Shown here: one piece after another, positions 35,497-42,837 of the stretch
How positions within the stretch are numbered: position 1 is the stretch's first letter
How the letters are laid out: every line of letters starts with the position of its first letter
Origin: an uncultured bacterium
GTDB lineage: Bacteria; Verrucomicrobiota; Lentisphaeria; Victivallales; UBA1829
Direction of reading: 5' to 3'
DNA length: 52,663 nt
Assembly: GCA_902762495.1 (NCBI GenBank)
Contig: CACWOL010000019.1
Coordinates: 1 to 52,663 of the forward strand
Notes under the pieces: model-generated
What the model saw: the letters and a program-made list of their open reading frames with translations, nothing else
Told to the model about the DNA's origin: nothing
The model's database searches: none
Translations under genes and position numbers: made by a program

Positions 35497-36087
35497 GTGA
35501 ATAAAACAACTCAGACTCCCGAATCCGGCGCCGGACATTCCGGCCTCATCTACAACATCGTTATCATCGCGCTCTCAATCGTCATCATTCTCATCCTGTC
35601 TTTCCTCTACAGAAAGAATGATTTCTTCCGTTCGCTTTTCGAAGGCAACGTGACCGCGCCGACGCAGATCGCGAGCGAGAACGACATCCGCGAGGCGGCG
35701 AAGAACGTGGAAAGCATCAACAGGACCGCCGCACATCTTTCGTTCTTCATTCTTGTGTTCATCCTGATCCTCCAGGCGGTCGCGTTCATGACCGCGGCGA
35801 AAGTCTTCGCCGGGCTGAAACGCAGCACCGAAGCGGTTTCGATCCGCCTGAAAAAGCTTGAAAACGCCGATCTCTTCCTCGACCTGCCGCTGTACTTCGG
35901 TCTGCTCGGCACCGTCGCCAGCTTCATCGTGATGTCGTTCAATCCGAACATCAGCCGCCTGATCGCCTACTCCTCCACGCTCGTCGGCATCATCTTCAGC
36001 GTGATCCTGCGCCTGGTCTTCCAGTACCCGCTCAAACAGGCGCTCATCACCGCCGCCGAACCCAACGGAAAGGAACCCAAACAGTGA
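35497..36087 (+). CDS. MotA/TolQ/ExbB-like membrane protein (divergent)
   Basis: 196 aa with four predicted membrane helices: about residues 18-39, 82-105, 130-150 and 155-178. The last two (LYFGLLGTVASFIVMSF and RLIAYSSTLVGIIFSVILRLVFQY) copy the layout of the ion-channel helices of TolQ/ExbB/MotA, where GLLGTV is a hallmark. The similarity is read by eye. An AGGAGG ribosome site precedes the ATG. Its stop overlaps the GTG start of the next gene, which has a MotB/ExbD-like N-terminus. Together they may form a proton- or sodium-driven complex in the inner membrane (inference). Confidence 0.6.
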   Translation: MNKTTQTPESGAGHSGLIYNIVIIALSIVIILILSFLYRKNDFFRSLFEGNVTAPTQIASENDIREAAKNVESINRTAAHLSFFILVFILILQAVAFMTAAKVFAGLKRSTEAVSIRLKKLENADLFLDLPLYFGLLGTVASFIVMSFNPNISRLIAYSSTLVGIIFSVILRLVFQYPLKQALITAAEPNGKEPKQ

Positions 36088-37874
36088 ACCGCTCCATTCT
36101 CATTGTCACATGCGACTTCCTGGTCCTGGCGGCAATGTCCCTGTCGATCGGGATGAACGAGGTCGGAGACCCCGCCGGGGCCGCGAAGATCTCGTCCCCC
36201 GCGACCCGTCTGGTCGAGATGATCGACGAGGAACTGGCGCGCCACGAGGAAGTGAAGCAGCAGAAAGACGAGCTGGCGCAGCGCCTTGAAGAATTTCGTG
36301 CGCTCGCGCTGAAGGACGAAAAGCAGATCGCGTCCCAGGACGAGGAGATCAAACAGGCGCAGGCCAAGCTCGCCGAAACGCTCGCCGCCCTCACGAAGAC
36401 CAAGGACGAATTTGCCTCCGAAAAGACGAAGTCCGCACAGGAGCTTGCGAAGAGTGCCGCCGAGCTCGCGAAAACGAAAAAGGATCTTGACGAACGCGAA
36501 GCCGCGCTGAGACGGTCCGCCGCCGTCATCGAGCAGAAGGAAAGCGAACTGAAGATCTCCGCGCAGGAGCTCATCGAACGCGACAAGGTCATCCGCGACA
36601 GCGAAAGCCTCCTCGAAACGAGCGAACGCTCCCTGGCGCGCGTCACGCAGGAAAAGGCCGCCGCGACCGAAAAGCTCCAGCAGAGCGAAAGGTTGCTCTC
36701 CCGGACTTCCGGCCAGCTCGAACTGACGAAGGCAGAGCTTGAAGCGCTCCGCGAACAGGCCCGCCTCGACCGCGCACGCGCCGAAGAGGCGCTCGCGAAA
36801 TTCCACGCCGCCGAAGTCGAGCTCGTGGAAACGAAGTCCAAACTCACGTCCACGCAGACTCAGCTGAACGGCATGGTGCGCGTGCTGGCGGATGTCAATT
36901 CGGACCTGGTCAAGACGAAAAATGAACTTGACAAATCCGAACAATCGCTTGCCGTCTCGAAGGAGACGATCGCCCAGAACGAACGCCTCATGAGCGAGAA
37001 GGACCGGACGATCGCGCAGACCGAAACGATCCTGACCCAGAAGGACAAGGTGATCGAGGACAAAGACCGCGATCTGAACGAGACCAAGAAGAAAGCCGAC
37101 GAACTGGAAAAGATGCTCAACAACGACGTCCTCACCAGCTACAACGCCTCCGCACTCGAGCTTTCCTTCCACCTCGTCAACGACCGCCTCTTCAACAATA
37201 TCGTCATCGACAAGTCGTTCTTCCTGCCCGCCGTCACGCTCGGCGGCAAGACGTGGCTCGTCTCCGCATTCCGCGACACCACCGGCCTGAATCTGCATTC
37301 CGGCTACACCAAGGTCACCGAGCTGCAATACAAGGTGCGCCGTCCGCAGAGCAAGGATCAATGGTCCGCCGTCAACGGCCCGGCGCTCTGCCTCGCCGAA
37401 GACGCCCGTGTTTGCCTCTTCCCCGTCGATGCGGACAAGACCGAGCCGGTCCGCGTGATCACGTTCGGCGCGCTCCGCGAACGCGGCCTCGACAACCTCA
37501 CGCTCTTCAAGTCCGCGACGTTCTCGAAGGATTCCGCCGACATCACGGGCCGCTGCTCCGTGAGCATGGAGCAGGGCGACAATTACCTCTACATCCGCAA
37601 CCCGAACCGTTCTTCCAGCGAGCTTAAGGCGGATGTCGGCGACATCGTGCTCTCGAAGGAAGGCTTCTTCGTCGGCGTGGTCGTGAAAGTCTCCTCGTCC
37701 GACCTCGGACAGACCTCCACGGCGCAGTGCTACGTCTTCACCGGCGAACCCGAGCTGACAAAAGCGCTCCAGCTCCGCCTCACGAAGGAACCGTCCCAGA
37801 CGCTCTACTACGATTTCGTGGACAAACACGAGTCCCTGCGGAAAGTCACAGAACAGCTTGACAAGAGCAGATAA
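36084..37874 (+). CDS. Single-pass membrane coiled-coil protein with protease-like C-terminal domain
   Basis: 596 aa, GTG start at 36084 overlapping the previous stop (GTGA), AAAGGAA upstream. Residues 1-24 (MNRSILIVTCDFLVLAAMSL) form one helix with an aspartate at position 11, as in MotB/TolR/ExbD. The same opening (MNRSxLIVxCDFLxL) recurs in PVC-group proteins as I remember them. Residues about 36-360 are a continuous coiled coil rich in Glu/Lys/Ala. The last ~230 residues are beta-rich; DVGDIVLSKEGFFVGVVV (from about residue 517) recalls the GDSGGP...VGVV segment of trypsin-like proteases but without the active serine. Function unknown; a stator-like or scaffold role is inferred. Confidence 0.7.
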   Translation: MNRSILIVTCDFLVLAAMSLSIGMNEVGDPAGAAKISSPATRLVEMIDEELARHEEVKQQKDELAQRLEEFRALALKDEKQIASQDEEIKQAQAKLAETLAALTKTKDEFASEKTKSAQELAKSAAELAKTKKDLDEREAALRRSAAVIEQKESELKISAQELIERDKVIRDSESLLETSERSLARVTQEKAAATEKLQQSERLLSRTSGQLELTKAELEALREQARLDRARAEEALAKFHAAEVELVETKSKLTSTQTQLNGMVRVLADVNSDLVKTKNELDKSEQSLAVSKETIAQNERLMSEKDRTIAQTETILTQKDKVIEDKDRDLNETKKKADELEKMLNNDVLTSYNASALELSFHLVNDRLFNNIVIDKSFFLPAVTLGGKTWLVSAFRDTTGLNLHSGYTKVTELQYKVRRPQSKDQWSAVNGPALCLAEDARVCLFPVDADKTEPVRVITFGALRERGLDNLTLFKSATFSKDSADITGRCSVSMEQGDNYLYIRNPNRSSSELKADVGDIVLSKEGFFVGVVVKVSSSDLGQTSTAQCYVFTGEPELTKALQLRLTKEPSQTLYYDFVDKHESLRKVTEQLDKSR

Positions 37875-37991
37875 ACCGACAGAACACGAATCCCTCTTCA
37901 ATAACAAACAGGCGGCGCACAACGGACCTCCCCGATGCGCCGCCGATTCTTATTCCGATCTCTGGAGCAACCCCCACAGGACCGCATTACC

Positions 37992-38372
37992 ATGCAGAAA
38001 ATCATCGAAACCATCGTTTCCATCCCCGCCATCTACCGTACGATCTTCCTCCTCATCTGCTCGAACTGCTTCATGACGTTCGCCTGGTACGGGCACCTGA
38101 AGAACCTGAAGGAAAAGCCCTGGTGGATCGCCGCCATCGTCAGTTGGGGGATCGCGCTGTTCGAATATCTGCTGCAGGTGCCGGCGAACCGCATCGGCTA
38201 TTCCGGGCCGCACCCGCTCACGCTCGCCCAGCTGAAGATCATGCAGGAAGTCATCACGCTCTCCGTCTTCGTGCCGTTCTCTCTGCTCTACATGGGCGAG
38301 AAATTCCGCCTCGACTTCATCTGGGCGGCGCTTTGCCTCTGCGGCGCTGTCTTCTTCATCTTCCGCAAGTGA
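37992..38372 (+). CDS. DUF486 (DMT-type) small membrane protein
   Basis: 126 aa with four hydrophobic helices. The family's characteristic stretch is complete: NCFMTFAWYGHLKNL, SWGIALFEYLLQVPANRIGY, QLKIMQEVITLSVFVPFSLLYMGE. Proteins of this family belong to the drug/metabolite transporter clan, but no substrate is known. The ATG at 37992 (AGGA upstream) is preferred over an in-frame ATG at 37935, which lacks homology-like sequence. 117 nt after the coiled-coil gene. Confidence 0.88.
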   Translation: MQKIIETIVSIPAIYRTIFLLICSNCFMTFAWYGHLKNLKEKPWWIAAIVSWGIALFEYLLQVPANRIGYSGPHPLTLAQLKIMQEVITLSVFVPFSLLYMGEKFRLDFIWAALCLCGAVFFIFRK

Positions 38373-38373
38373 C

Positions 38374-38490
38374 ACCCCCAAGGGGGGCGGGTAGTGCGCT
38401 GCTGCGCGAGCGCACGGATTTTATGCTTTTATGTAGCCTCGCACTACCGCCGGGCAGCTTCCGCCTGTACGCGAGTACGAGGGGGGGGGG
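38374..38490. repeat. Cluster of small hairpins and a G-run
   Basis: CCCCC-aa-GGGGG at about 38374-38386, GGTAGTGCG (38390-38398) with CGCACTACC (38440-38448), the alternative GTGCGC/GCGCAC inside it, GTAC-GCGA-GTAC near 38468-38479, then ten G (38481-38490). The 134-bp gap separates convergent genes. It resembles the hairpin clusters at 1365 and 42745 in style, not in exact sequence. Confidence 0.5.
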
Positions 38491-38506
38491 AGACTAGAAA
38501 GAGTTT

Positions 38507-39079
38507 TTAATCCTCGGTTTCTTTTGTGTCGAGGGGGAGGGCGGCAGTGTCGGCGGCGGTGTCAGCGTCAGATTCTATGGATTCCGGGTGTTTTTCCCAG
38601 ATTCCCTTCTGAAACTCCTTCCGCTCGAACCGGTCGATATTCAGTTTCCGGTACAGCTCGTCGTCCCGTTTCGATTTGTAGCCGAGTTCGCCCGGCAGAT
38701 CGACGCGGAAGTCGATGCCGTCGGGCTGGGCGCTTCTGATGTGGATATGGATCAACGCCTTGCTCAAATAGATCGAATCCTTCCTCAGCGAGTCGATCTC
38801 GCGCACGATGTCGAACGCCTGTTCCGGATTGTTGATACTATATTCAACTCCCATTGAGCCGTCGCTGAATGGTGTGACTTTGTAATCTTTTATGTCGTAT
38901 TGTTCTTTGATCGGGTGGCAGATCGTGTAAAGCGTTTCGGCGATCCTGTTGTTCGTTGGAACAATATTATCCGCCGTTCTGTAAAGGCAATAACAGAAAT
39001 AGATACCAAGGGCGAATATGAAAACGGCAACGAGGTTGAAGATCGTTCCCCTCGAAAGAATCTTTCCGGATTTTTTCAT
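38507..39079 (-). CDS. Hypothetical single-pass membrane protein, paralogue 2
   Basis: 190 aa from the ATG at 39079, which overlaps the stop of the upstream gene (ATGA). One N-terminal helix (TIFNLVAVFIFALGIYFCYCL) with the rest probably outside the membrane. Shares AFDIVREI, LPGxxGYxxKR and the basic Tyr-rich segment after it with the upstream gene, so they are tandem paralogues. C-terminal tail acidic and Thr/Asp/Ala-rich. No known family recognised. Confidence 0.75.
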   Translation of the reverse strand: MKKSGKILSRGTIFNLVAVFIFALGIYFCYCLYRTADNIVPTNNRIAETLYTICHPIKEQYDIKDYKVTPFSDGSMGVEYSINNPEQAFDIVREIDSLRKDSIYLSKALIHIHIRSAQPDGIDFRVDLPGELGYKSKRDDELYRKLNIDRFERKEFQKGIWEKHPESIESDADTAADTAALPLDTKETED

Positions 39080-39597
39080 GGTTTCGCCTCGCCGGAAGCC
39101 GTTTTTTCCCGCTCCAGGAGTATTTTCTGCCATTTCTTGTGCATTTCCCAGTACATTTTCATGTTCCGTTTCGGTGTGTACCCCGATGCGCCCGGCAGCT
39201 GGACGCGGAACCCCGTATCGTCCTTGATTTTGACCGTTATCTCAAAAAACTCTTTGTCCAAGTAGGGCGACAGGCGTTTCCGTTCCGCGATTTCCCGCAC
39301 GATGTCGAATGCCTGTCCGGCGTCTTCGAGTATGATCTCGAATGTGACCGCGCCGTTCACGGGGAGCCCGATGTACCATGCACTGATCTCGTATTGTCCT
39401 TCGATCGGGCTCGTGATTGCCGAGGAGATCTCACTCCGTCTGTCGGCTTCCAGCCCTTTCATGCGAAGGCCCTGAACCATCGGAAAGCACATCCAGAACA
39501 GCAGACCATAAAAAAGGACAACGGCAAGAAAAAAGATTTTCCCGCGAGAAAAGAACTTTCTTTTCTGTTTTTCTGTTTCTTTTTCTTCGGCGGCCAT
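39076..39597 (-). CDS. Hypothetical single-pass membrane protein, paralogue 1
   Basis: 173 aa. Charged N-terminus (MAAEEKETEKQKRKFFSRGK), one helix (IFFLAVVLFYGLLFWMCF), then a soluble part with PIEGQYEISAWYIGLPVNGA, AFDIVREIAERKRLSPYL and VQLPGASGYTPKRNMKMYWE. Paralogue of the following gene. It starts 15 nt after the SLC12-like transporter, so the three genes form one transcript. Function unknown. Confidence 0.75.
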   Translation of the reverse strand: MAAEEKETEKQKRKFFSRGKIFFLAVVLFYGLLFWMCFPMVQGLRMKGLEADRRSEISSAITSPIEGQYEISAWYIGLPVNGAVTFEIILEDAGQAFDIVREIAERKRLSPYLDKEFFEITVKIKDDTGFRVQLPGASGYTPKRNMKMYWEMHKKWQKILLEREKTASGEAKP

Positions 39598-39612
39598 TGG
39601 GGAAACTCCATT

Positions 39613-41883
39613 TTACGAATCCAGGTCGGTGTCGCCGGCGGAAGCCGCGAGGAAGGTGGTCGGCATCCCTTCGAGCTGGGCGCTGACGCGTTCGTAGAAG
39701 GAACGGCAGTCCTCGGCCTGCGGCGGGATGAATCCGAGAAAGACGAGGGACGCGTGCGAGGAATATGCACGGAACGCCGTTTCGAAATCCGCCTCTTGCG
39801 AAAGCACGAGGTGCTGCGCCTCGATGCGTGAATCGTAGGCGAGCTGCGCGAGCTCCTTTTCCGCCTCGGGACGGTGTTCCGGGTCCGCGAGACGCAGCAG
39901 CCGGATTTTCGTCTTGTGCCATCCGCGGTTGCAGGTCAGCAGATGCGCGAGGATAAGCATGAGGGAGCCGTTCTGTCGTCCGCGCCACCAGATGTCGATG
40001 GGGCCTTCGCCCGGCTCCTCCGCGGCGCGTTCGGGATTGATGAGGACGAGCGTATTCATGCGGAGCAGGCGGATGGTCTGGAGGTGCCGGAAGAACGCCC
40101 CGACGCGGTCGGCGTTGACGGGCCAGCCGGAGAGGACGATGTTCGGCGCGAGCGGGCCGAGCGAATGCGACTGAAGAAAGACGTTCAGTGCTTCGTCGAA
40201 ATCGGTTTCTTCGGAGGTCGTGACGGCGACGGGGAAGAAATTCGTGCCGGATTCCTCCGCGATCTCGCGGAGCCGCGCCTCCTCCTGTCTGCGCTGTTTT
40301 TCCGCGGCGGCCGGATCGGGGCCGGGATTCAGGAACCGCGCCACGGACATGATGCCGCGTTCGTTGTTCAGCAGCGATCCGTACCGGATGAGCGCGAGGT
40401 GTTTTTTGTTCGGCCCGGCGAGGATGAGGATCTGCGGACGCCAGTTTTTCGCGTCGGAGGGCATGGTCGCCAGATGGATGAGGCAGCGGCGGATGCGTTC
40501 GAAGTAGTAGCCGCGGCGGGCGTCGCCGAACGTGCTTTCGAGCGAATTTTTGCGCGCGATGAGGAAGAGGATGCCCACGATGAAGAACGCCACGATCAGC
40601 AGTCCGGCGTTGATGAAGAGCGCCACGGCGAAGCACGCCACGGCCCCGTAGCAGCCGACCGCCCAGTGGAACATGCGGAATTTCGGGCGGAAGGACGGGT
40701 TCGCGGCGAAATGTTCGACCGCGGCCGCGATGTTGATGATCGCGTACGTGAACAGCGTGAACATGGTCACGAGCTCGGCGACGGCGTTCAGCGCGGTGCC
40801 GCCTCCGCTCTGGCGGCTGCCCCAGAACAGGATGCCCGCCGAAATCAGGAGCGTCAGGCACATTGCCGGAATCGGTTCGTTGTTCTTGCCTCGTCCCCAG
40901 GCGAAGAAGTTCAGAGGATGGAATATCCTGTCCGCGGCGAAAGCCTGCAGAATGCGCGGCGCGCCGATCAGTGTGCCGAGCGCGCTGGAGAGCGTGGCGG
41001 CCGCCATGCCCGCGAACACGAGGAATCCGGTGTGGAAGACGGCGTTTTTCACGAGCGTGCCGTAGGTGTTTTCGATGAGGTCCGTCCGGTTCCACGCCGC
41101 GCCGAAGAGAATGATCTCCACGGCGTAGATCACGAACCCGACGCCGATCGCCAGGATCGTGCCGCGCGGGATGGATTTACGGGCGTCCTGCAGGTCGCCG
41201 GACATGTTGACGCCCGCGAGGAATCCGGTCACGGCGGGGAAGAATACGGCGAAATTCGTCGCGAGGATCAGGATGTCGACTTTAATGCCCTTGACCGCGT
41301 GGAAGTTGGTGCGGAGCGTGTCTAATGTCGGCCTGCTCGCCGCCGCGCCGCCCAGGATCGCCACGATGGACAGCGCCAGGATCGCCATAATCAAGTACTG
41401 CGTGCGGATCGCCCAGTTCGCGCCGATCATCGCAATGGTGAAAAGGACCGCCAGCGGGATCAGCCCGACCCACAGCAGCTGGGGCGCGAACGACGGGAAC
41501 ACCGTCACGAACGCTTCCGAGAAGCCGATCACGTAGAACGGCACGGAAAGCGACTGCGACACGTAGTAGGTCAGCCCGATGGACGCGCCGAAGCCCGGCC
41601 CCAGCGAGCGCGAGATCAGGAAGTACGGGCCGCCGCTCTTCACCGGCGTGTTCGTGGAGATCGCCGAGATGGAGAGTCCGGTGGCGACCGCGATGCTTTC
41701 CGCGACCAGCAGGATGCCGAACGCGCCCGCGACGCCGAGGTTGCCCACGATCGTCCCCAGACGCATGAACATCACCACGCCGAGGATGGTCAGGATGGAC
41801 GGCAGGAAGACCCCGCTGAATGTGTTGAAGCTGTATCCTTTTGCGGCGGGTTCCGCCGTCGGTTCGTTCTGGTCCGTTTTCAT
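39613..41883 (-). CDS. SLC12-like cation-chloride cotransporter / APC-superfamily permease
   Basis: 756 aa. The first ~440 residues hold about 12 helices with the opening FNTFSGVFLPSILTILGVVMFMRLGTIVG and KSGGPYFLISRSLGPGFG, which match the cation-chloride cotransporter (SLC12) branch of the APC superfamily. The last ~300 residues are a large cytoplasmic domain (NWRPQILILAGPNKKHLALIRY..., NTLVLINPERAAEE, IDIWWRGRQNGSLMLILAHLL), also typical of SLC12 C-termini. Bacterial members may move ions or amino acids; the ligand is not evident. Own promoter just upstream. Confidence 0.88.
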   Translation of the reverse strand: MKTDQNEPTAEPAAKGYSFNTFSGVFLPSILTILGVVMFMRLGTIVGNLGVAGAFGILLVAESIAVATGLSISAISTNTPVKSGGPYFLISRSLGPGFGASIGLTYYVSQSLSVPFYVIGFSEAFVTVFPSFAPQLLWVGLIPLAVLFTIAMIGANWAIRTQYLIMAILALSIVAILGGAAASRPTLDTLRTNFHAVKGIKVDILILATNFAVFFPAVTGFLAGVNMSGDLQDARKSIPRGTILAIGVGFVIYAVEIILFGAAWNRTDLIENTYGTLVKNAVFHTGFLVFAGMAAATLSSALGTLIGAPRILQAFAADRIFHPLNFFAWGRGKNNEPIPAMCLTLLISAGILFWGSRQSGGGTALNAVAELVTMFTLFTYAIINIAAAVEHFAANPSFRPKFRMFHWAVGCYGAVACFAVALFINAGLLIVAFFIVGILFLIARKNSLESTFGDARRGYYFERIRRCLIHLATMPSDAKNWRPQILILAGPNKKHLALIRYGSLLNNERGIMSVARFLNPGPDPAAAEKQRRQEEARLREIAEESGTNFFPVAVTTSEETDFDEALNVFLQSHSLGPLAPNIVLSGWPVNADRVGAFFRHLQTIRLLRMNTLVLINPERAAEEPGEGPIDIWWRGRQNGSLMLILAHLLTCNRGWHKTKIRLLRLADPEHRPEAEKELAQLAYDSRIEAQHLVLSQEADFETAFRAYSSHASLVFLGFIPPQAEDCRSFYERVSAQLEGMPTTFLAASAGDTDLDS

Positions 41884-41937
41884 CGTTTCACGATCTTTCT
41901 GTTTGACGATTCTTTCAGGTGTGTTTTTTTCAGGCTA

Positions 41938-41965
41938 ACTATACCACCTTTTTTTCGGTTTTCAA
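41938..41965 (-). promoter_or_regulatory. Promoter of the SLC12-like operon
   Basis: Minus strand TTGAAA (41965-41960), 16-bp spacer, TATAGT (41943-41938), about 55 bp upstream of the ATG at 41883. Confidence 0.55.
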
Positions 41966-41991
41966 GCTCGAAAACGATCTTTTCGCGGAAA

Positions 41992-42666
41992 TTAATACTC
42001 GAAATGGGGCTTTGTGTTCAGCAGTTCGGCATCAAGGATCGCCAGGACGCGCGCGAGCGCCTCCCGCACGGCCAGTTTTACCCGGATCGCCCGCGGCGCA
42101 TGTTCGTCCGCCTCGAATCCGACCGCGTCGATGCCGTGCTGCGCGGCGAGATAGATCGCGCGTTCGCAGTGGAACTGCTGCGAGATAACCGTGATTTCGG
42201 TCGCGCCGAAAAGGTTGCGGGCACGGACGACCGAATCCAGTGTGCGGAATCCGGCGTAGTCGGACAACACGTCCTCCGGCGCCACGCCCTCCGCGATCAG
42301 TTCGCGCGCCATGTCGCCCGTCTCATTGTAGTCCGAACGGGCGTTGTCGCCCGACACGATGATCTTGCGGATTTTTCCCGCGCGGTAGAGTTCGACCGCG
42401 GCATGGATCCGGTTGAAGAAATAGGTGTTGAGATACTTCCCATGGACCAATCGCGACGTGCCGGGCACCAGACCGTATTCGCGGGCGGGGATGTCCTCGA
42501 CGTCGTTGTAGACGCGTCCGTCGGCGAAGTGTTCGACACGACAGTCGGCGGCAAGAAGGGCGAGGGAACACAATAGCATGATTCCGGCGAAAAACAGCAG
42601 GAGCCTGCGGACGAGTGTGCGTTTCTTTTTCTTCGTGGGGATGCTGTCGGATCGGTCGGGATTCAT
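41992..42666 (-). CDS. SanA/YdcF-type (DUF218) membrane-anchored protein
   Basis: 224 aa from the ATG at 42666; the frame open to 42777 crosses a hairpin region and is rejected. Basic N-terminus (KKKKRTLVRR) and one helix (LLLFFAGIMLLCSLALLA), then the DUF218 core: ALVPGTS-type segment (YGLVPGTSRLV), RKIIVSGDN, DVLSDYAGFRTLDSVVRA and ITVISQQFHCERAIYLA. SanA is linked to envelope integrity and vancomycin sensitivity in E. coli. No clear ribosome site, and a strong hairpin stands only 27 nt upstream. Confidence 0.85.
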   Translation of the reverse strand: MNPDRSDSIPTKKKKRTLVRRLLLFFAGIMLLCSLALLAADCRVEHFADGRVYNDVEDIPAREYGLVPGTSRLVHGKYLNTYFFNRIHAAVELYRAGKIRKIIVSGDNARSDYNETGDMARELIAEGVAPEDVLSDYAGFRTLDSVVRARNLFGATEITVISQQFHCERAIYLAAQHGIDAVGFEADEHAPRAIRVKLAVREALARVLAILDAELLNTKPHFEY

Positions 42667-42684
42667 GGGGAAGATGTATTTTTG

Positions 42685-42725
42685 AAAAGGAAAGGCCGCA
42701 AACGTTTTTGAAACGTCCGCGGCCT
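42685..42725 (-). terminator. Long terminator hairpin behind the esterase gene
   Basis: AGGCCGC-aa-ACGTTT-ttg-AAACGT-cc-GCGGCCT (42693-42725), 13 pairs with one 2x2 internal loop, followed on the minus strand by TTCCTTTTC. It ends the esterase transcript or attenuates expression of the SanA-type gene, which begins 27 nt further on. Confidence 0.7.
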
Positions 42726-42744
42726 GGAATGTGCTTTGTTTCTT

Positions 42745-42836
42745 GTGCCCGAGCGGAGCCGGGCACTCTCTCGTCACTGCTTGCAGTGTACCGGAGCGGA
42801 GTCCGGCACTGCTGTTGCAGTGGAGGCACAGCCTCC
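42745..42836. repeat. Row of five small hairpins after the esterase gene
   Basis: GTGCCCG/CGGGCAC with loop AGCGGAGC (42745-42766), CACTGC-tt-GCAGTG, CCGGA-gcggag-TCCGG, CACTGC-tgtt-GCAGTG and GAGG-cacag-CCTC follow one another. The first matches the palindrome at 19455, and the CAGTGGAGG...CCTCC part matches 1405-1424. Confidence 0.6.
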
Positions 42837-42837
42837 A

